A DNA stretch of 44,833 nt from Rubrimonas sp036788415. Its GTDB lineage: Bacteria; Pseudomonadota; Alphaproteobacteria; Rhodobacterales; Rhodobacteraceae. Below, piece after piece: positions 1-8,449 of the stretch. The position numbers were made by a program, and so were the translations under genes. Each line of letters begins with the position of its first letter. Position 1 is the stretch's first letter. The notes below the pieces were generated by a model that was not told the DNA's origin, made no database searches, and worked only from the letters and a program-made list of their open reading frames with translations. The DNA lies in assembly GCF_036788415.1 (NCBI RefSeq), contig NZ_DAIQNN010000020.1, positions 1-44,833 of the forward strand. The letters run 5' to 3'.

Positions 1-55
1 AACCACCGACACGCGGATTTTCAATCCGCTGCTCTACCAACTGAGCTACCCGGGC
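1..55 (-). tRNA. tRNA-Phe (anticodon GAA), 3' part cut off by window edge
   Basis: Read on the minus strand, the sequence starts with acceptor arm GCCCGGG, then TA and the D-stem GCTC, and continues to an anticodon arm GCGGATTGAAAATCCGC. The anticodon is GAA (phenylalanine). The 5' end is base 55; the T-arm and 3' acceptor strand lie beyond base 1. The D-loop and anticodon arm closely match bacterial tRNA-Phe. Confidence 0.95.
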
Positions 56-303
56 CGCGCCAGCGACGCCCGGATCGACTAGCGTCCTTGAGCGGGCTTG
101 TCCAGAACCCTCGCAAGCCCCTCTGCGCACAAAGGACTTGCCGAGTTCCGAACTGGCGCGGCGAACGCCCCGGCCCGGCGACATGTGAAAGGGGCAACTC
201 GGACGGCGACGCCGCCTGCGACTCGGCCCGCCCCTCGCGCAAGAGTTCTTTAGCCCTCGCGCGCAAAGACCTATCCTGCCCTGACAACCCCCGGGAGGCG
301 CTC

Positions 304-1308
304 ATGGACGTCGCGGTGTTCAGCACGCAGGTCTACGACCAGCAGACTTTCGAAGCGGCCAATCCCCGCTTCGGCCACAGCCTGACCTTCTTCGAATCGC
401 GCCTCAGCCGGGAGACGCGCGAGCTCGCCAACGGCTTTCCCGCCATCTGCGCCTTCGTCAACGACGTGCTGGACCGCGAGGTCCTGACCGCGCTGCGCGA
501 CGGCGGCGCGCGGATGATCGCGCTGCGCTGCGCGGGCTTCAACAATCTCGACCTCGAGGCGGCGCGCGAGCTCGGCATCGCCGTCTCGCGCGTGCCGGCC
601 TATTCGCCGTTCGCCGTGGCCGAGCACACGGTCGGTCTGATCCTCGCGCTCAACCGCCGCATCCACCGCGCCTACAACCGCGTGCGCGAGAGCAATTTCG
701 CGCTCAACGGGCTGATGGGCTTTGATCTGCGCGGGCGCACGGCCGGCATCGTCGGCACGGGGCGGATCGGGCGGCAGGTGGCGCAGGCGCTCAAAGGCTT
801 TGACATGGAGCTGCTCGGCTACGACGTGTTCGAGAACCCCGACTGCGTCGCGATGGGGATGCGCTACGTCCCGCTCGACGAGCTGCTCGCGCAGTCCGAC
901 GTGATCTCGCTGCACTGTCCGCTGACGCCCGACACGCACCACATGATCAATCCGCGCAGCGTGGCGCTGATGAAGCCGGGCGCGATGCTCATCAACACCG
1001 GGCGCGGCGCTCTGGTCGACGCGCAGGCGGCCATCGACGGGCTGAAATCCGGGCGGATCGGCCATCTCGGCCTCGACGTCTACGAGCAGGAGGAGAACCT
1101 GTTCTTCCACGACCATTCGAACGAAGTGCTGCAGGACGACGCCTTCGGGCGGCTGCTGACCTTCCCCAACGTGCTCGTGACCGGGCATCAGGCCTTCTTC
1201 ACCCGCGAGGCGCTCGACGAGATCGCCGAGACGACGCTGGACAGCGTGGCGCAGTTCGAGGCGGGCGGCGCCGCGGCGCTGCCGGAGGCGCGGCGGGTGG
1301 TGGTCTGA
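304..1308 (+). CDS. ldhA: D-lactate dehydrogenase, 2-hydroxyacid dehydrogenase family (LdhA-like)
   Basis: 334 aa. Cytosolic NAD-dependent reduction of pyruvate to D-lactate is the expected reaction. The Rossmann loop GTGRIG is at residues 151-156. The catalytic triad aligns with E. coli LdhA: R234 in NTGRGALVD, E263 in YEQEENLFF, and H295 in GHQAFF. The stretch around residues 74-80 (LRCAGFN) and the C-terminal LFF(H/E)D segment are typical of the LdhA branch rather than of glyoxylate or phosphoglycerate dehydrogenases. The ATG at 304 is preceded by GGGAGGCG, and the product begins at the usual LdhA N-terminus; the reading frame is open upstream to base 88 but that part has no family match. 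It stands alone between tRNA-Phe (divergent) and a convergent gene. The assignment to D-lactate is strong; substrate was not tested. Confidence 0.9.
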   Translation: MDVAVFSTQVYDQQTFEAANPRFGHSLTFFESRLSRETRELANGFPAICAFVNDVLDREVLTALRDGGARMIALRCAGFNNLDLEAARELGIAVSRVPAYSPFAVAEHTVGLILALNRRIHRAYNRVRESNFALNGLMGFDLRGRTAGIVGTGRIGRQVAQALKGFDMELLGYDVFENPDCVAMGMRYVPLDELLAQSDVISLHCPLTPDTHHMINPRSVALMKPGAMLINTGRGALVDAQAAIDGLKSGRIGHLGLDVYEQEENLFFHDHSNEVLQDDAFGRLLTFPNVLVTGHQAFFTREALDEIAETTLDSVAQFEAGGAAALPEARRVVV

Positions 1309-1327
1309 CCCGTCTCGGCCTGGCCCG

Positions 1328-1729
1328 TCAGCCGCGCCCTGCCGCCGGCCGCTTCTTGCGGGGCGGCTTCGACGGCGGCGCAGGGGCGTCCTCGTCGCGC
1401 CGGCCGAGCATCGTCCAGGCGATCCCCGAGACCAGAGCGATCACGGCGAGCGGCACGGCGACGACGGTGAAGCGGCGCAGTTCCGCATCCGCATGTTCGA
1501 CCAGCGGCCCCGACATCGCCTGGCGCTGGCGGTCCATGCTGTTGCGGCGCACCGCCTCGGGGTCGGCGTAATACTCCCAGCCGCCCGCCTTGTCCGGCCG
1601 CAGCTCGGAGCTTTCGACATGGACGGCGAGCAGCCGCGCCGCCGCGTCGGGTCGGAACAGGATCGCGGCGACGAGGACGCCGAAGATCGCCGCGAGGAAG
1701 AAGCCCGCCGAAAGCGCGCGAAAGTTCAT
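1328..1729 (-). CDS. small inner-membrane protein with two predicted membrane segments
   Basis: 133 aa, not recognised. A hydrophobic segment at about residues 7-27 is followed by a roughly 60-residue polar, probably periplasmic loop (rich in charged residues, with a WEYYADPEA stretch). A second hydrophobic segment lies at about 88-108, and the end is a Pro/Lys/Arg-rich tail. GGAG stands 8 nt before the ATG at 1729. It lies downstream of the epimerase/DUF1467/DUF167 group on the same strand, separated by 68 bp, and is convergent with ldhA. No function can be assigned; coding status is supported by the ribosome binding site and membrane-protein composition. Confidence 0.7.
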   Translation of the reverse strand: MNFRALSAGFFLAAIFGVLVAAILFRPDAAARLLAVHVESSELRPDKAGGWEYYADPEAVRRNSMDRQRQAMSGPLVEHADAELRRFTVVAVPLAVIALVSGIAWTMLGRRDEDAPAPPSKPPRKKRPAAGRG

Positions 1730-1797
1730 GGCCGGGCTCCGTCCGTCTGCGCGCCGATCCTCGGGCGCGGAGGTTGACGAAACGACAAGAGGCGCCC

Positions 1798-2091
1798 TCA
1801 GCGCGCCAGCCGCACCAGCTTGTCGCGCCCCGAGGCGCCGCGTTCGATGCTCAGCGCCGATTTCGGCGCGCCGAACGCGCGCGCGAGCAACTTCAGCACG
1901 GCGGCGTTCGCCGCGCCCTCCGCCGGCGGGGCGGTGACGCGCACGCGCAGGAGCGGCGCGCCCTCGGGCGTGCGATCCAGCGCCACGGCGTCGGCGGAGG
2001 CGCCGGGGATCACGCGAATCGCGATCAGTCCCCCTGCGTCCCGCGCGGCGCGCCCAAGCGCCGCGATCTCAGGGTCGATCGAAGGGCGCAA
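1798..2091 (-). CDS. DUF167 (YggU-like) family protein
   Basis: 97 aa. It has the compact alpha/beta DUF167 pattern: IRVIPGAS near residues 23-30, RVRVTAPPAEGAANAAV near 49-65 (the family hallmark PPxxGxAN), then KSALSIERGASGRDKLV. Function of the family is unknown. The only plausible start is TTG at 2091, which lies inside the 3' end of the upstream DUF1467 gene (23-bp overlap), suggesting translational coupling. It is a full-length member of a family usually near 100 aa. Confidence 0.88.
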   Translation of the reverse strand: MRPSIDPEIAALGRAARDAGGLIAIRVIPGASADAVALDRTPEGAPLLRVRVTAPPAEGAANAAVLKLLARAFGAPKSALSIERGASGRDKLVRLAR

Positions 2092-2341
2092 GGCCGCGAA
2101 TGTCCTCGTTGTCGATGATCCCGCCCTCGATCACCGCGACTGCGACGATCCAGCATACCGCCGCGGCGATGGTCGCCCACAGCATCTTGCGCCCCATCAT
2201 CGGGTTTTCGGGCGCGCCGGCGGGCGTGCCCGGCGCGATCTCGCCGGCCTCGTCCTGACTGCGCACGCCGATGGGGAGCACGATGAACAGCGAGACGAAC
2301 CACAGCACCGCATAGAGCACGATGCCGGAGGTGACCGACAT
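2069..2341 (-). CDS. DUF1467 family membrane protein
   Basis: 90 aa with two hydrophobic segments (about residues 5-25 and 52-72). The joining loop carries the VRSQDEAGEIAPGTPAGAPENPMMGRK pattern (the first 20 residues or so of the loop) characteristic of the alphaproteobacterial DUF1467 family. Its ATG (2341-2339) shares one base with the TGA of the methylmalonyl-CoA epimerase gene (TGATG), so the two are translationally coupled; this neighbour pair is common in Rhodobacterales. Function unknown, inner membrane. Confidence 0.88.
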   Translation of the reverse strand: MSVTSGIVLYAVLWFVSLFIVLPIGVRSQDEAGEIAPGTPAGAPENPMMGRKMLWATIAAAVCWIVAVAVIEGGIIDNEDIRGLAPFDRP

Positions 2342-2745
2342 CAGGCCTGCTCCAGCTCCACCAGCGTGCCGTTGAAATCCTTGGGGTGGAGGAACAGCAC
2401 CGGCTTGCCATGCGCGCCGATCTTGGGGTCGCCGTCGCCGAGCACGCGCGCGCCCTGAGCCTTCAGATGGTCGCGGGCTGCGAGGATGTCGTCGACCTCG
2501 TAGCAGACATGATGGATTCCGCCCGACGGGTTCTTGGCGAGGAAGGCCGCGATGGGGCTGGCCTCGCCGAGCGGTTCGAGCAGTTCGATCTTGGTGTTGG
2601 GCAGCTCGATGAACACCACCGTCACGCCATGCGCGGGCTGCGCCTGCGGGGCCGTGACGGTCGCGCCGAGCGCGTCGCGATAGGTGGCGATGCCGGCCTG
2701 AAGGTCGGGGACGGCGATGGCGACGTGATTGAGGCGTCCGATCAT
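2341..2745 (-). CDS. mce: methylmalonyl-CoA epimerase
   Basis: 134 aa, vicinal oxygen chelate (glyoxalase/dioxygenase) fold. It interconverts (2R)- and (2S)-methylmalonyl-CoA for propionyl-CoA assimilation into succinyl-CoA. Metal-ligand positions are visible: H7 in LNHVAIAVPDL, the ELPNTKIELLEPL strand, the GIHHVCYEVDDI strand, and the terminal GTLVELEQA with its Glu. Length equals the family norm. GGAGA precedes the ATG at 2745. It is the first gene of a mce-DUF1467-DUF167 group on the minus strand. Propionyl-CoA carboxylase and mutase genes are not in the window. Confidence 0.93.
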   Translation of the reverse strand: MIGRLNHVAIAVPDLQAGIATYRDALGATVTAPQAQPAHGVTVVFIELPNTKIELLEPLGEASPIAAFLAKNPSGGIHHVCYEVDDILAARDHLKAQGARVLGDGDPKIGAHGKPVLFLHPKDFNGTLVELEQA

Positions 2746-2828
2746 GGGCGGGTCTCCTGCATCGGGCGGCGAACCCTTAACGCCTAGCTCGGACGCGTCG
2801 GGCGGGCAAGCGCGCCGGCGACGCGGGG

Positions 2829-3533
2829 TCAGGCGGGCAGGGTGGCGGGATCGGGCGCGCCGCGCTCGCGCCGCCGGGTCTGCAGCAGGTCGAGCGCGCG
2901 GGTCGAGATCGCCGAGGACAGCAGGATCACCGCGATCGCGCCCCCGAAGAACAGCTCGGCATGCGCGGCCGCCTCCGGCTGCGGCGAGAAGGCGCGGTAG
3001 GTCTCGGTCAGCAGCAGCACCAGCGCCAGCGGGAAGGCGCAGACGAGATCGCGGAACAGCACGAACTCGACCGCGACGCGGCGGTCGTTGGCGGAACCTT
3101 CGCGGAAAAAGGCGATGAACAGGTCGAGCAAGAAATAGGCGAAGATCGGGATGGCGGAAATCCAGTAGGAGTTGCGGAAAAAGAAGCTCAGCACCTCGCG
3201 GCCCTGCTCGGGCGTATTGAGCAGCGAATAGTCCTGCACGATGGTCTTCACCACCATCATCACCAGAACGACGATGGAGGTGAGTACGATGAGGAAGTTC
3301 GCGTTCTGGATGTCGGCGTTGCGGTCGAGGTCGATGGCGTGCGGAATTTCGCGGTTGGCGTAGATCAGCAGGATCAGCGACACGATCTTGCAGGCCGACA
3401 CCATGTCCACCAGCCCCGGCGTCGCCACGAACAGAAAGACCGCGCCGATCGCTGCGCCATAGGCGACGAGAAGCCCCAGAATATAGAGCGTCACCCGCCA
3501 GAGCGCGGGGATCAGCAGGGCCGAGATCGGCAT
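2829..3533 (-). CDS. integral membrane protein of unknown function
   Basis: 234 aa with about six hydrophobic segments (roughly residues 13-40, 46-60, 80-97, 120-140, 160-175 and 192-208). Inter-helix stretches are charged and the tail is a short Arg-rich cytoplasmic end. I chose the ATG at 3533, which has GAGG 8 nt upstream; the open frame extends to 3653 but the extra 40 residues are Arg/Pro-rich and look non-coding. It is divergent from puuD with 143 bp between them, and 83 bp upstream of mce. The family is not recognised; transporter or unclassified membrane protein are both possible. Confidence 0.75.
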   Translation of the reverse strand: MPISALLIPALWRVTLYILGLLVAYGAAIGAVFLFVATPGLVDMVSACKIVSLILLIYANREIPHAIDLDRNADIQNANFLIVLTSIVVLVMMVVKTIVQDYSLLNTPEQGREVLSFFFRNSYWISAIPIFAYFLLDLFIAFFREGSANDRRVAVEFVLFRDLVCAFPLALVLLLTETYRAFSPQPEAAAHAELFFGGAIAVILLSSAISTRALDLLQTRRRERGAPDPATLPA

Positions 3534-3676
3534 CGCGCGCCTCACGCCATTGGCGCCGGACGCGCCTCCGTTCCTCGGAAATAGACACGGCGCCGCAGGG
3601 CGGAAAGGGGGCGCGGAGGGCTTTACCCACGGGCTGCGGCGCCGCAGCATCAAGCTGGGGCTTTGGGAGCGCTTCG

Positions 3677-4861
3677 ATGATCGAAGATTGGGTGTCGCTG
3701 CTGCTGCGCTGGGCGCACATCGTCGCCGGGATCGGCTGGATCGGCTCGTCCTTCTATTTCATGTGGCTCGACAGTTCGCTGAAACGCGCCGAGGGCATGC
3801 CGGCGGGCGTGAAGGGCGAGAACTGGTCGGTGCATGGCGGCGGCTTCTACCACATCCAGAAATACGCCGTGGCGCCGGAGCGGATGCCCGCCGATCTGCA
3901 CTGGTTCAAATGGGAGAGTTACAGCACCTGGCTGACCGGCTTCGCGTTGCTGGCGGTGGTCTATTACTGGGGCGCCGAGAGCTACATGATCGACCGCTCG
4001 GTGGCCGACATCACGCAGGCGCAGGCGATCCTGATCTCGCTGGTGTCGCTGGCGGCGGGGTGGCTGGTCTACGACCGGCTGTGCAAGTCCGCGCTCGCCG
4101 ACCGGCCCGTTCTGGTCTTCGCGCTGCTGTTCGCCTTCATCTGCTTCGCGGCCTGGGCGTGGGGGCAGGTGTTCTCGGCGCGGGCGGCGTTCCTGCATGT
4201 CGGCGCGATGACCGGCACGATCATGACCGGCAACGTGTTTCTCGTGATCATCCCCAATCAGCGCATCGTGGTCGCCGATCTCAAGGCCGGCCGCACGCCC
4301 GACGCGAAATACGGGCGGATCGCCAAGCTGCGCTCGACGCACAACAACTATCTCACCTTGCCCGTTCTGTTCATGATGATCTCCAACCACTACCCGATGA
4401 CCTTTGGGCATGAGTGGAACGTGGTCATCGTCGCGGTGGTTCTGCTCCTGGGCGTCGTGATCCGGCACTGGTTCAACCTGCACGAGGCGGGCGCGCACGG
4501 GCCGAAGATCTGGTGGCAATGGCCGGTCGCGGGCGCGCTGACCGCCTTCATGATGGCCTTCAGCGCGTGGAAGCCGAACGCGGTGGAGGTCGCCGATCCG
4601 GTCTTCACCCCCGAGGCGCTGGCGATCGCGACGGTGCATTGCGCCTCCTGCCACGCCGATGTTCCGAGCGACGACAGTTTCGACGATGCGCCCGCCGGCG
4701 TGATGCTGCACACCGCGTCGCTGCTGAAGTCCCACGCGTCCCGCGTTCTCGCGCAGGCGGTGCTGACGAACGCGATGCCGATGGGCAACGACACTGGCAT
4801 GACCGAGGAGGAGCGCGCGCGGCTCGGCGCGTGGATCCGCGCCGGGATGCCGGACGAATGA
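3677..4861 (+). CDS. puuD: urate hydroxylase PuuD, membrane-bound with C-terminal cytochrome c domain
   Basis: 394 aa. PuuD oxidises urate to 5-hydroxyisourate at the membrane and passes electrons to the respiratory chain instead of to O2, as shown for the Agrobacterium enzyme. The N-terminal ~300 residues hold about eight hydrophobic helices with the conserved starts WAHIVAGIGWIGSSFYF (about residues 12-28) and VHGGGFYHIQKY (about 51-62). A c-type haem motif CASCH is at 322-326, and a likely axial Met lies in NAMPMGND about 40 residues later. Its TGA overlaps the next gene's ATG by 4 bp. It is the first gene of the purine operon. Confident, because both the membrane domain and the cytochrome tail are present. 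Confidence 0.95.
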   Translation: MIEDWVSLLLRWAHIVAGIGWIGSSFYFMWLDSSLKRAEGMPAGVKGENWSVHGGGFYHIQKYAVAPERMPADLHWFKWESYSTWLTGFALLAVVYYWGAESYMIDRSVADITQAQAILISLVSLAAGWLVYDRLCKSALADRPVLVFALLFAFICFAAWAWGQVFSARAAFLHVGAMTGTIMTGNVFLVIIPNQRIVVADLKAGRTPDAKYGRIAKLRSTHNNYLTLPVLFMMISNHYPMTFGHEWNVVIVAVVLLLGVVIRHWFNLHEAGAHGPKIWWQWPVAGALTAFMMAFSAWKPNAVEVADPVFTPEALAIATVHCASCHADVPSDDSFDDAPAGVMLHTASLLKSHASRVLAQAVLTNAMPMGNDTGMTEEERARLGAWIRAGMPDE

Positions 4862-6204
4862 GCACGCTGCTGATCCGCAACGCCGATCTCGTCGTGACGA
4901 TGGACGAGGACCGGCGCGAAATCCCCGATGGCGGGCTCTTCGCGCGCGACGGCGTTCTGGTCGCCGTCGAGCCGACCGCCGATCTGCCGCGCATGGCCGA
5001 CCATGTGATCGACGCGTCGGGCTGCGTGGTGACGCCGGGGCTGATCAACACGCATCATCATCTGTTCCAGACCCTCACCCGCGCTGTTCCCGGCGCGCAG
5101 GACGCGGCGCTGTTCGGCTGGCTGCGCGCGCTCTATCCGATCTGGTCGAAGATGGGGCCGGAGGAGATCCGCATCTCCGCGCTGGTCGGGCTGGCGGAGC
5201 TGGCGCTGTCGGGCTGCTCGACGGCGGCGGACCATCTCTACCTGTTCCCCAACGGCGCGCGGCTCGACGACGAGATCGACGCAGCGGCGCAGCTCGGCGT
5301 GCGGCTGCACGCCAATCGCGGCGCCATGTCGATCGGCGAGAGCGCGGGCGGCCTGCCGCCCGACAGTCTCGTGGAGGACGAGGCGGCGATCCTGAAGGAC
5401 TGCCTGCGCGTCATCGAGGACTTCCACGACCCCGAACCCGGCGCGATGGCGCGGGTGGGCGTGGCGCCGTGCTCGCCCTTCTCGGTCTCCGAGGGGCTGA
5501 TGCGCGACGCCGCCGCCCTCGCCCGCGACAAGGGCGTGCGGCTGCACACCCATCTCGCCGAGAACGACGAGGACGTGGCCTTCTCGCTTGAGCGCTTCGG
5601 CCTGCGCCCCGGCGACTGGGCCGAGTCGCTCGGCTGGACCGGGCCCGACGTGTGGCACGCCCATTGCGTGAAGCTCGACCCGTCCGAGATCGCGCTGTTC
5701 GCGCGCAGCGGCACGGCGGTGGCCCATTGCCCCTGCTCAAACATGCGGCTCGGCTCCGGGATCGCGCCGATCCGCGCGATGCGCGACGCGGGCGTGACGG
5801 TGGGGCTGGGGGTGGACGGTTCGGCCTCCAACGACGGCGGGAACCTGCTGGCGGAGGCGCGCGCGGCGATGCTGCTTCAGCGGGTGGCGGGCGGGGCCAG
5901 CGCGATGGCCGCGCGCGAGGCGCTGGAGATCGCGACGCTGGGCGGGGCCAAGGCGTTGGGACGCGATGATCTGGGCGCGCTCGCGCATGGGAAACGGGCC
6001 GACGCCGCCATCTACGATCTGCGGGGCGTCGAGACGGCCGGGGCGTGGGACGCGGTCGCCGCGCTGATGCTCTGCGGGCCGCTGCGCGCGCGCGATCTGG
6101 TGGTGGAGGGGCGCGTCGTGGTCGCGGAAGGCCGGATCGCGACGCTCGACCTGCCGATGGCGCTGGAGCGGCATCGCCGCCTCGCGCGGCGACTGGCGGG
6201 GTGA
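4858..6204 (+). CDS. 8-oxoguanine deaminase (amidohydrolase superfamily)
   Basis: 448 aa, cytosolic metal-dependent deaminase of the TrzN/AtzA-like branch. Metal ligands are H66 and H68 in NTHHHLFQ, the His of LHTHLAEN (about 233-240), the His of WHAHC, and the catalytic Asp in GLGVDGSASND. The family includes characterised 8-oxoguanine deaminases, whose product is urate, the substrate of the adjacent PuuD. Start ATG overlaps the puuD stop by 4 bp (ATGA), so the two are coupled. I favour 8-oxoguanine deaminase over guanine or triazine deaminase because of the family motifs and the direct metabolic link; the precise substrate is inferred. Confidence 0.88.
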   Translation: MSTLLIRNADLVVTMDEDRREIPDGGLFARDGVLVAVEPTADLPRMADHVIDASGCVVTPGLINTHHHLFQTLTRAVPGAQDAALFGWLRALYPIWSKMGPEEIRISALVGLAELALSGCSTAADHLYLFPNGARLDDEIDAAAQLGVRLHANRGAMSIGESAGGLPPDSLVEDEAAILKDCLRVIEDFHDPEPGAMARVGVAPCSPFSVSEGLMRDAAALARDKGVRLHTHLAENDEDVAFSLERFGLRPGDWAESLGWTGPDVWHAHCVKLDPSEIALFARSGTAVAHCPCSNMRLGSGIAPIRAMRDAGVTVGLGVDGSASNDGGNLLAEARAAMLLQRVAGGASAMAAREALEIATLGGAKALGRDDLGALAHGKRADAAIYDLRGVETAGAWDAVAALMLCGPLRARDLVVEGRVVVAEGRIATLDLPMALERHRRLARRLAG

Positions 6205-6258
6205 AGGACGCCGCGAAGGCCCCTTGCCCAACCGCCCCGCGCGGCGCCAAATCGCGCC

Positions 6259-7185
6259 ATGACCGACTCCGCTCCTTATCCCCGCGACCTCGCAGGCTAC
6301 GCCGGCGACCCGCCGCATGCGCGCTGGCCCAACGGCGCGCGCATCGCCCTGCAATTCGTCCTGAACGTCGAGGAGGGCGGCGAGAACTGCGTCCTGCACG
6401 GCGATCCGGCGTCGGAGGCGTTCCTGTCGGAGATCGTCGGCGCGCAGCCCTGGCCGGGTCTGCGCCACATGAACATGGAGTCGATCTACGAATACGGCCC
6501 GCGCGCTGGCGTGTGGCGCGTGCTCGACCTGTTCCGCGACCGCGGCGCGCCGCTCACGCTGTTCACGGTCGCCACCGCCGCCGCGCGGACCCCCCACATC
6601 GTCGAGCGCGCGCTCAAGGACGGCTGCGAGATCGCCTGCCACGGCCTGAAATGGATCGAGCATCGCGACATGCCCGAGGCCGAGGAGCGCGCGCAGATCG
6701 AGGAGGCGGTGGAGATCCTGACCCGTCTCTGCGGCGCGCCGCCGCGTGGCTGGTACACGGGCCGCATCTCGTCCAACACCCGCCGTCTGGTCGCCGAGCA
6801 TGGCGGCTTTCTCTACGACGCCGACGACTATTCGGACGATCTGCCCTTCTGGAGCCGGATCATCCCCGGCGGCCATCTCGTCGTGCCCTACACGCTCGAC
6901 GCCAACGACATGCGCTTCGCGACGCCGCAGGGCTTCAATTCGGGCGAGCAGTTCGAGGCCTATCTGCGCGACAGCTTCGACTGCCTCTACGCCGAGGGCG
7001 CGACGAAGCCGAAGATGATGTCGGTCGGCCTGCATGCGCGGCTGATCGGGCGGCCGGGGCGGTTCATGGCGCTCAAGCGCTTCCTCGACTACGCGCTCGG
7101 CCATGACCATGTGTGGGTGGCGCGGCGGATCGACATCGCGGAGCACTGGCGCGCGACCCATCCCTGGCCGGGCGCCTCGGCGTGA
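6259..7185 (+). CDS. puuE: allantoinase PuuE (polysaccharide deacetylase-like)
   Basis: 308 aa. PuuE hydrolyses allantoin to allantoate and is unrelated to the amidohydrolase allantoinases. NodB-type fold signatures: NVEEGGEN near residues 36-43, ESIYEYGPRAGVWR near 74-87, CHGLKWIEH near 129-137, and WYTGRISSNTRRLV near 162-175. All are typical of the PuuE group. It lies 54 bp after the deaminase gene, and its TGA overlaps the GTG start of uraD. The length matches characterised PuuE proteins. Confidence 0.95.
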   Translation: MTDSAPYPRDLAGYAGDPPHARWPNGARIALQFVLNVEEGGENCVLHGDPASEAFLSEIVGAQPWPGLRHMNMESIYEYGPRAGVWRVLDLFRDRGAPLTLFTVATAAARTPHIVERALKDGCEIACHGLKWIEHRDMPEAEERAQIEEAVEILTRLCGAPPRGWYTGRISSNTRRLVAEHGGFLYDADDYSDDLPFWSRIIPGGHLVVPYTLDANDMRFATPQGFNSGEQFEAYLRDSFDCLYAEGATKPKMMSVGLHARLIGRPGRFMALKRFLDYALGHDHVWVARRIDIAEHWRATHPWPGASA

Positions 7186-7703
7186 TCTTCCGCGATCCGC
7201 CGCCGAGCGCGCTCGACCGCGAGGGGTTTCTGGCGCGCTACGGCTGGGTCTACGAGCATTCGCCCTGGATCGCGGAGGTCCTGTGGGACGCCGGGCGGCT
7301 GTCCGACGATCCGGACGCGCTCGCGCAGGCGATGGCCGAGATCGTGGAGGCGGCGGACCCGGCGGCCCAGCTTGCGCTGTTGCGCGCCCATCCCGACCTC
7401 GCGGGGCGGCTGGCGCTGGCGGGCGATCTGACCGAGGCGTCGCGCGCCGAGCAGGCCGGCGCCGGACTCGACCGCTGCTCGGCGGAGGAACTGGCCGAGT
7501 TCCAGCATCTGAACGGCGCCTATGTGGCGAAGTTCGGCTTCCCCTTCATCGTCGCGGTGGCGGGGCTCGACCGGGCCGCGATCCTCGACGCGTTCCGCCG
7601 CCGGCTCGGCCAGAGCCCCGAGGCCGAGTTCGCCGAAGCGCGCGCGCAAGTTCACCGGATCGCCCGGCTGCGCCTGCGCGCGCTGGCGCGGGAGACGCCA
7701 TGA
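7182..7703 (+). CDS. uraD: OHCU decarboxylase (2-oxo-4-hydroxy-4-carboxy-5-ureidoimidazoline decarboxylase)
   Basis: 173 aa. The enzyme decarboxylates OHCU to S-allantoin. Family motifs: YGWVYEHSPWIAE near residues 20-32, the catalytic-His motif HPDLAGR at 70-76, and KFGFPFIVAV near 118-127. I start it at GTG 7182, which overlaps the puuE stop as GTGA, because the first family-like residues (FRDPPPSALDREGFLARYG) follow at once; the frame is open to 7113 but inside puuE. Next gene allA overlaps its TGA by 4 bp. It is not fused to an HIU hydrolase domain, as it is in some bacteria. Confidence 0.93.
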   Translation: MIFRDPPPSALDREGFLARYGWVYEHSPWIAEVLWDAGRLSDDPDALAQAMAEIVEAADPAAQLALLRAHPDLAGRLALAGDLTEASRAEQAGAGLDRCSAEELAEFQHLNGAYVAKFGFPFIVAVAGLDRAAILDAFRRRLGQSPEAEFAEARAQVHRIARLRLRALARETP

Positions 7704-8188
7704 CGCCCGTGGCGCTGCGCCCCGAGCCCCTCACGGCGGAGGCGTTCGCGCCCTTCGGCGCCGTGATCGAGGCGACGGGGCCGGCGCGCAGCATCAATTC
7801 GGGCTTCACCGACCGCTTCCACGCGCTGGCCTTCGCCGATCCCGGCCCCGAGGGCGCTGCGATTCTATCGATCTTCCGGGGCCGCCGCCGCCCGCCGCTT
7901 CTGGGGATGCTCGAACGCCACCCGCTGGCGAGCCAGGCCTTCGTCCCGCTCTCGCCCGAGCCCTGGCTGCTCGCCGTCGCGCCGGCAGGTCTTGAACATC
8001 CGACGGCCCGCGACGTTCGGCTGTTCGCAGCCCGCGGCGATCAAGGCGCGCAGTATGCGCGCGGCGTCTGGCATCACCCGCTGCTCGTGCTGGCCGAGAC
8101 GCAGGATTTCCTGGTGGTCGACCGCGAGGGGCAGGGCGGCAATCTCGACGAGATCGCGCTCAACCCGCCCGCGCTGGCGGCGCTCTGA
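7700..8188 (+). CDS. allA: ureidoglycolate lyase
   Basis: 162 aa, cupin-like AllA fold. It splits ureidoglycolate into glyoxylate and urea. Recognisable pieces: PLTAEAFAPFGAVIEA at the N-terminus, INSGFTDRFHALA, LERHPLASQAFVPL (about 73-86), RGVWHHPLLVL (about 117-127) and the DRE/GGNLDEI ending. ATG overlaps the uraD stop by 4 bp. It is the last gene of the purine operon; the 9-bp stem at 8200-8231 follows. Its substrate normally comes from allantoicase, which is not in this window. Confidence 0.92.
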   Translation: MTPVALRPEPLTAEAFAPFGAVIEATGPARSINSGFTDRFHALAFADPGPEGAAILSIFRGRRRPPLLGMLERHPLASQAFVPLSPEPWLLAVAPAGLEHPTARDVRLFAARGDQGAQYARGVWHHPLLVLAETQDFLVVDREGQGGNLDEIALNPPALAAL

Positions 8189-8199
8189 CGCTCCTTTGA

Positions 8200-8231
8200 C
8201 GCCGCCCGTGCAGCGTCGAGTTCGGGCGGCG
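8200..8231 (+). terminator. hairpin after the purine operon
   Basis: Arms CGCCGCCCG (8200-8208) and CGGGCGGCG (8223-8231) form a perfect 9-bp GC stem with a 14-nt loop, starting 12 nt after the allA stop. No U-tract follows, so it may be a weak terminator or a 3'-end stabiliser. The remainder of the 261-bp gap before the peroxidase shows no gene, only GC-rich sequence. Confidence 0.45.
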
Positions 8232-8449
8232 AGCTTCGTCCCTGTCCCTCGCGCGGCGCTTGCGTCGCGCGTCGCCGTCCGTCGCGCCGCCTCTCCGGGG
8301 CGCATCACTCGCCGGGCCGCGCCGCTTGCGCGCGCCCGGCCTTTTTCGCCGCGCGAGCATGCGCGGCGCGCCCCCGCGCGGTCGCGCTGACGTTTCTCTG
8401 ACGCTCGCTCGGTTAACACGCTGCGGACAGGACGAAGCCGGAGCGCTCG

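Noticed and set aside
88..303. N-terminal extension of the lactate dehydrogenase frame
   Set aside because: No match to the family before residue M at 304, which has a GGAGG site; the extra stretch has tRNA-promoter-like and hairpin sequence (GGGCTTG/CAAGCCC at 94-120).
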